A stretch of DNA of 22,274 nt from the NCBI GenBank assembly GCA_045223915.1, contig JBGUZU010000006.1, positions 1 through 22,274 on the forward strand. The letters run 5' to 3'. Positions 22,076-22,274 of the stretch are shown in pieces. Source of the stretch: Ruminimicrobiellum sp045223915 (GTDB taxonomy: Bacteria; Elusimicrobiota; Endomicrobiia; Endomicrobiales; Endomicrobiaceae). Both the position numbers and the translations under genes were made by a program. Below the pieces are notes generated by a model that saw nothing but the letters and a program-made list of their open reading frames with translations, was not told the origin of the DNA and ran no database searches. The stretch's first letter is position 1. Every line of letters starts with the position of its first letter.

Positions 22076-22274
22076 TTAAAACTTATATTTGAGACCAAGG
22101 TTCCCTGCAAAACCATTTCTTCCTCCGCTTCTGCCGGTTACCTGTGCATAACAACTCCATACCGTTCCGATAAAGTCTTTGTTTACACCTGCTCCGTATT
22201 CTACATAACCGTCTATACTGTCAAGTTCAAGTTCTACTCCTTCTGCTTTTACCGTAGGTTTACTACCTAAATTT
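22076..22274 (-). CDS. C-terminus of an autotransporter-type outer-membrane barrel protein (partial)
   Basis: The last 65 residues of a larger protein whose start lies beyond the right edge. The minus-strand frame is open from the edge to a TAA at 22076-22078. It reads as barrel strands: YVEYGAGVNKDF, TVWSCYAQVTG, a glycine/arginine-rich turn (GRSGGRNG) and the final strand FAGNLGLKYKF ending in Phe. The order G-x-x-x-N-x-x-F, Y-A-x-V and G-N-x-G-L-x-Y-x-F is that of autotransporter beta-domains. The passenger domain is not in the window, so its role is unknown. Confidence 0.75.
   Translation of the reverse strand, partial: NLGSKPTVKAEGVELELDSIDGYVEYGAGVNKDFIGTVWSCYAQVTGRSGGRNGFAGNLGLKYKF

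Overview
The window is an AT-rich bacterial chromosome segment with normal housekeeping genes. It is probably from a Gram-negative anaerobe: several proteins carry Sec signal peptides and outer-membrane beta-barrel C-termini, an autotransporter-type barrel ends at the right edge, the Fe-S assembly genes are a minimal SufC/SufB-like pair, and the biotin synthase looks like the anaerobe-type variant. An Elusimicrobiota-like gut bacterium would fit the combination, but nothing here proves the phylum. All genes except one (a ThiE/TenI-like gene at 821-1414) lie on the minus strand. I see no tRNA, rRNA, CRISPR array, transposase or phage gene.

Left part (1-7100): an array of small outer-membrane barrel proteins. 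Three close paralogues lie at 135-743, 1698-2348 and 2477-3112, and a divergent one at 6537-7100. The array carries a segmental duplication (1-777 against 2356-3146) and signs of mosaic recombination. The ThiE-like gene interrupts it, and a small membrane protein with the SufB-like and SufC genes (3227-5151) and bioB (5326-6282) follow. The gaps hold strong intrinsic terminators, a covarying 34-base palindromic repeat, nested inverted repeats and a purine-rich dispersed repeat.

Middle (7267-9535): a compact pyrD-pyrF-pyrE unit with its own near-consensus promoter, placed so close to the pyrD ATG that the mRNA is probably leaderless, and closed by a long nested hairpin.

Right part (9539-21935): twelve co-oriented genes with gaps of at most 36 bases, running (in transcription order) DUF116 protein, DEAD-box RNA helicase, FmdB-type zinc ribbon, nucleoside phosphorylase/nucleosidase, SPL-like radical SAM protein, valS, rph, a DPM1-like glycosyltransferase, a large multi-pass membrane protein, a 214-residue membrane-anchored protein, rdgB, and a TIGR04076-type protein. 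The theme is RNA, nucleotide and translation housekeeping, with an inserted envelope-glycan module. Points that most deserve a second look are the mosaic barrel array, rph lacking its N-terminal motif exactly where a dispersed repeat sits, the radical SAM/nucleosidase overlapping pair, the leaderless promoters, and the variant BioB.
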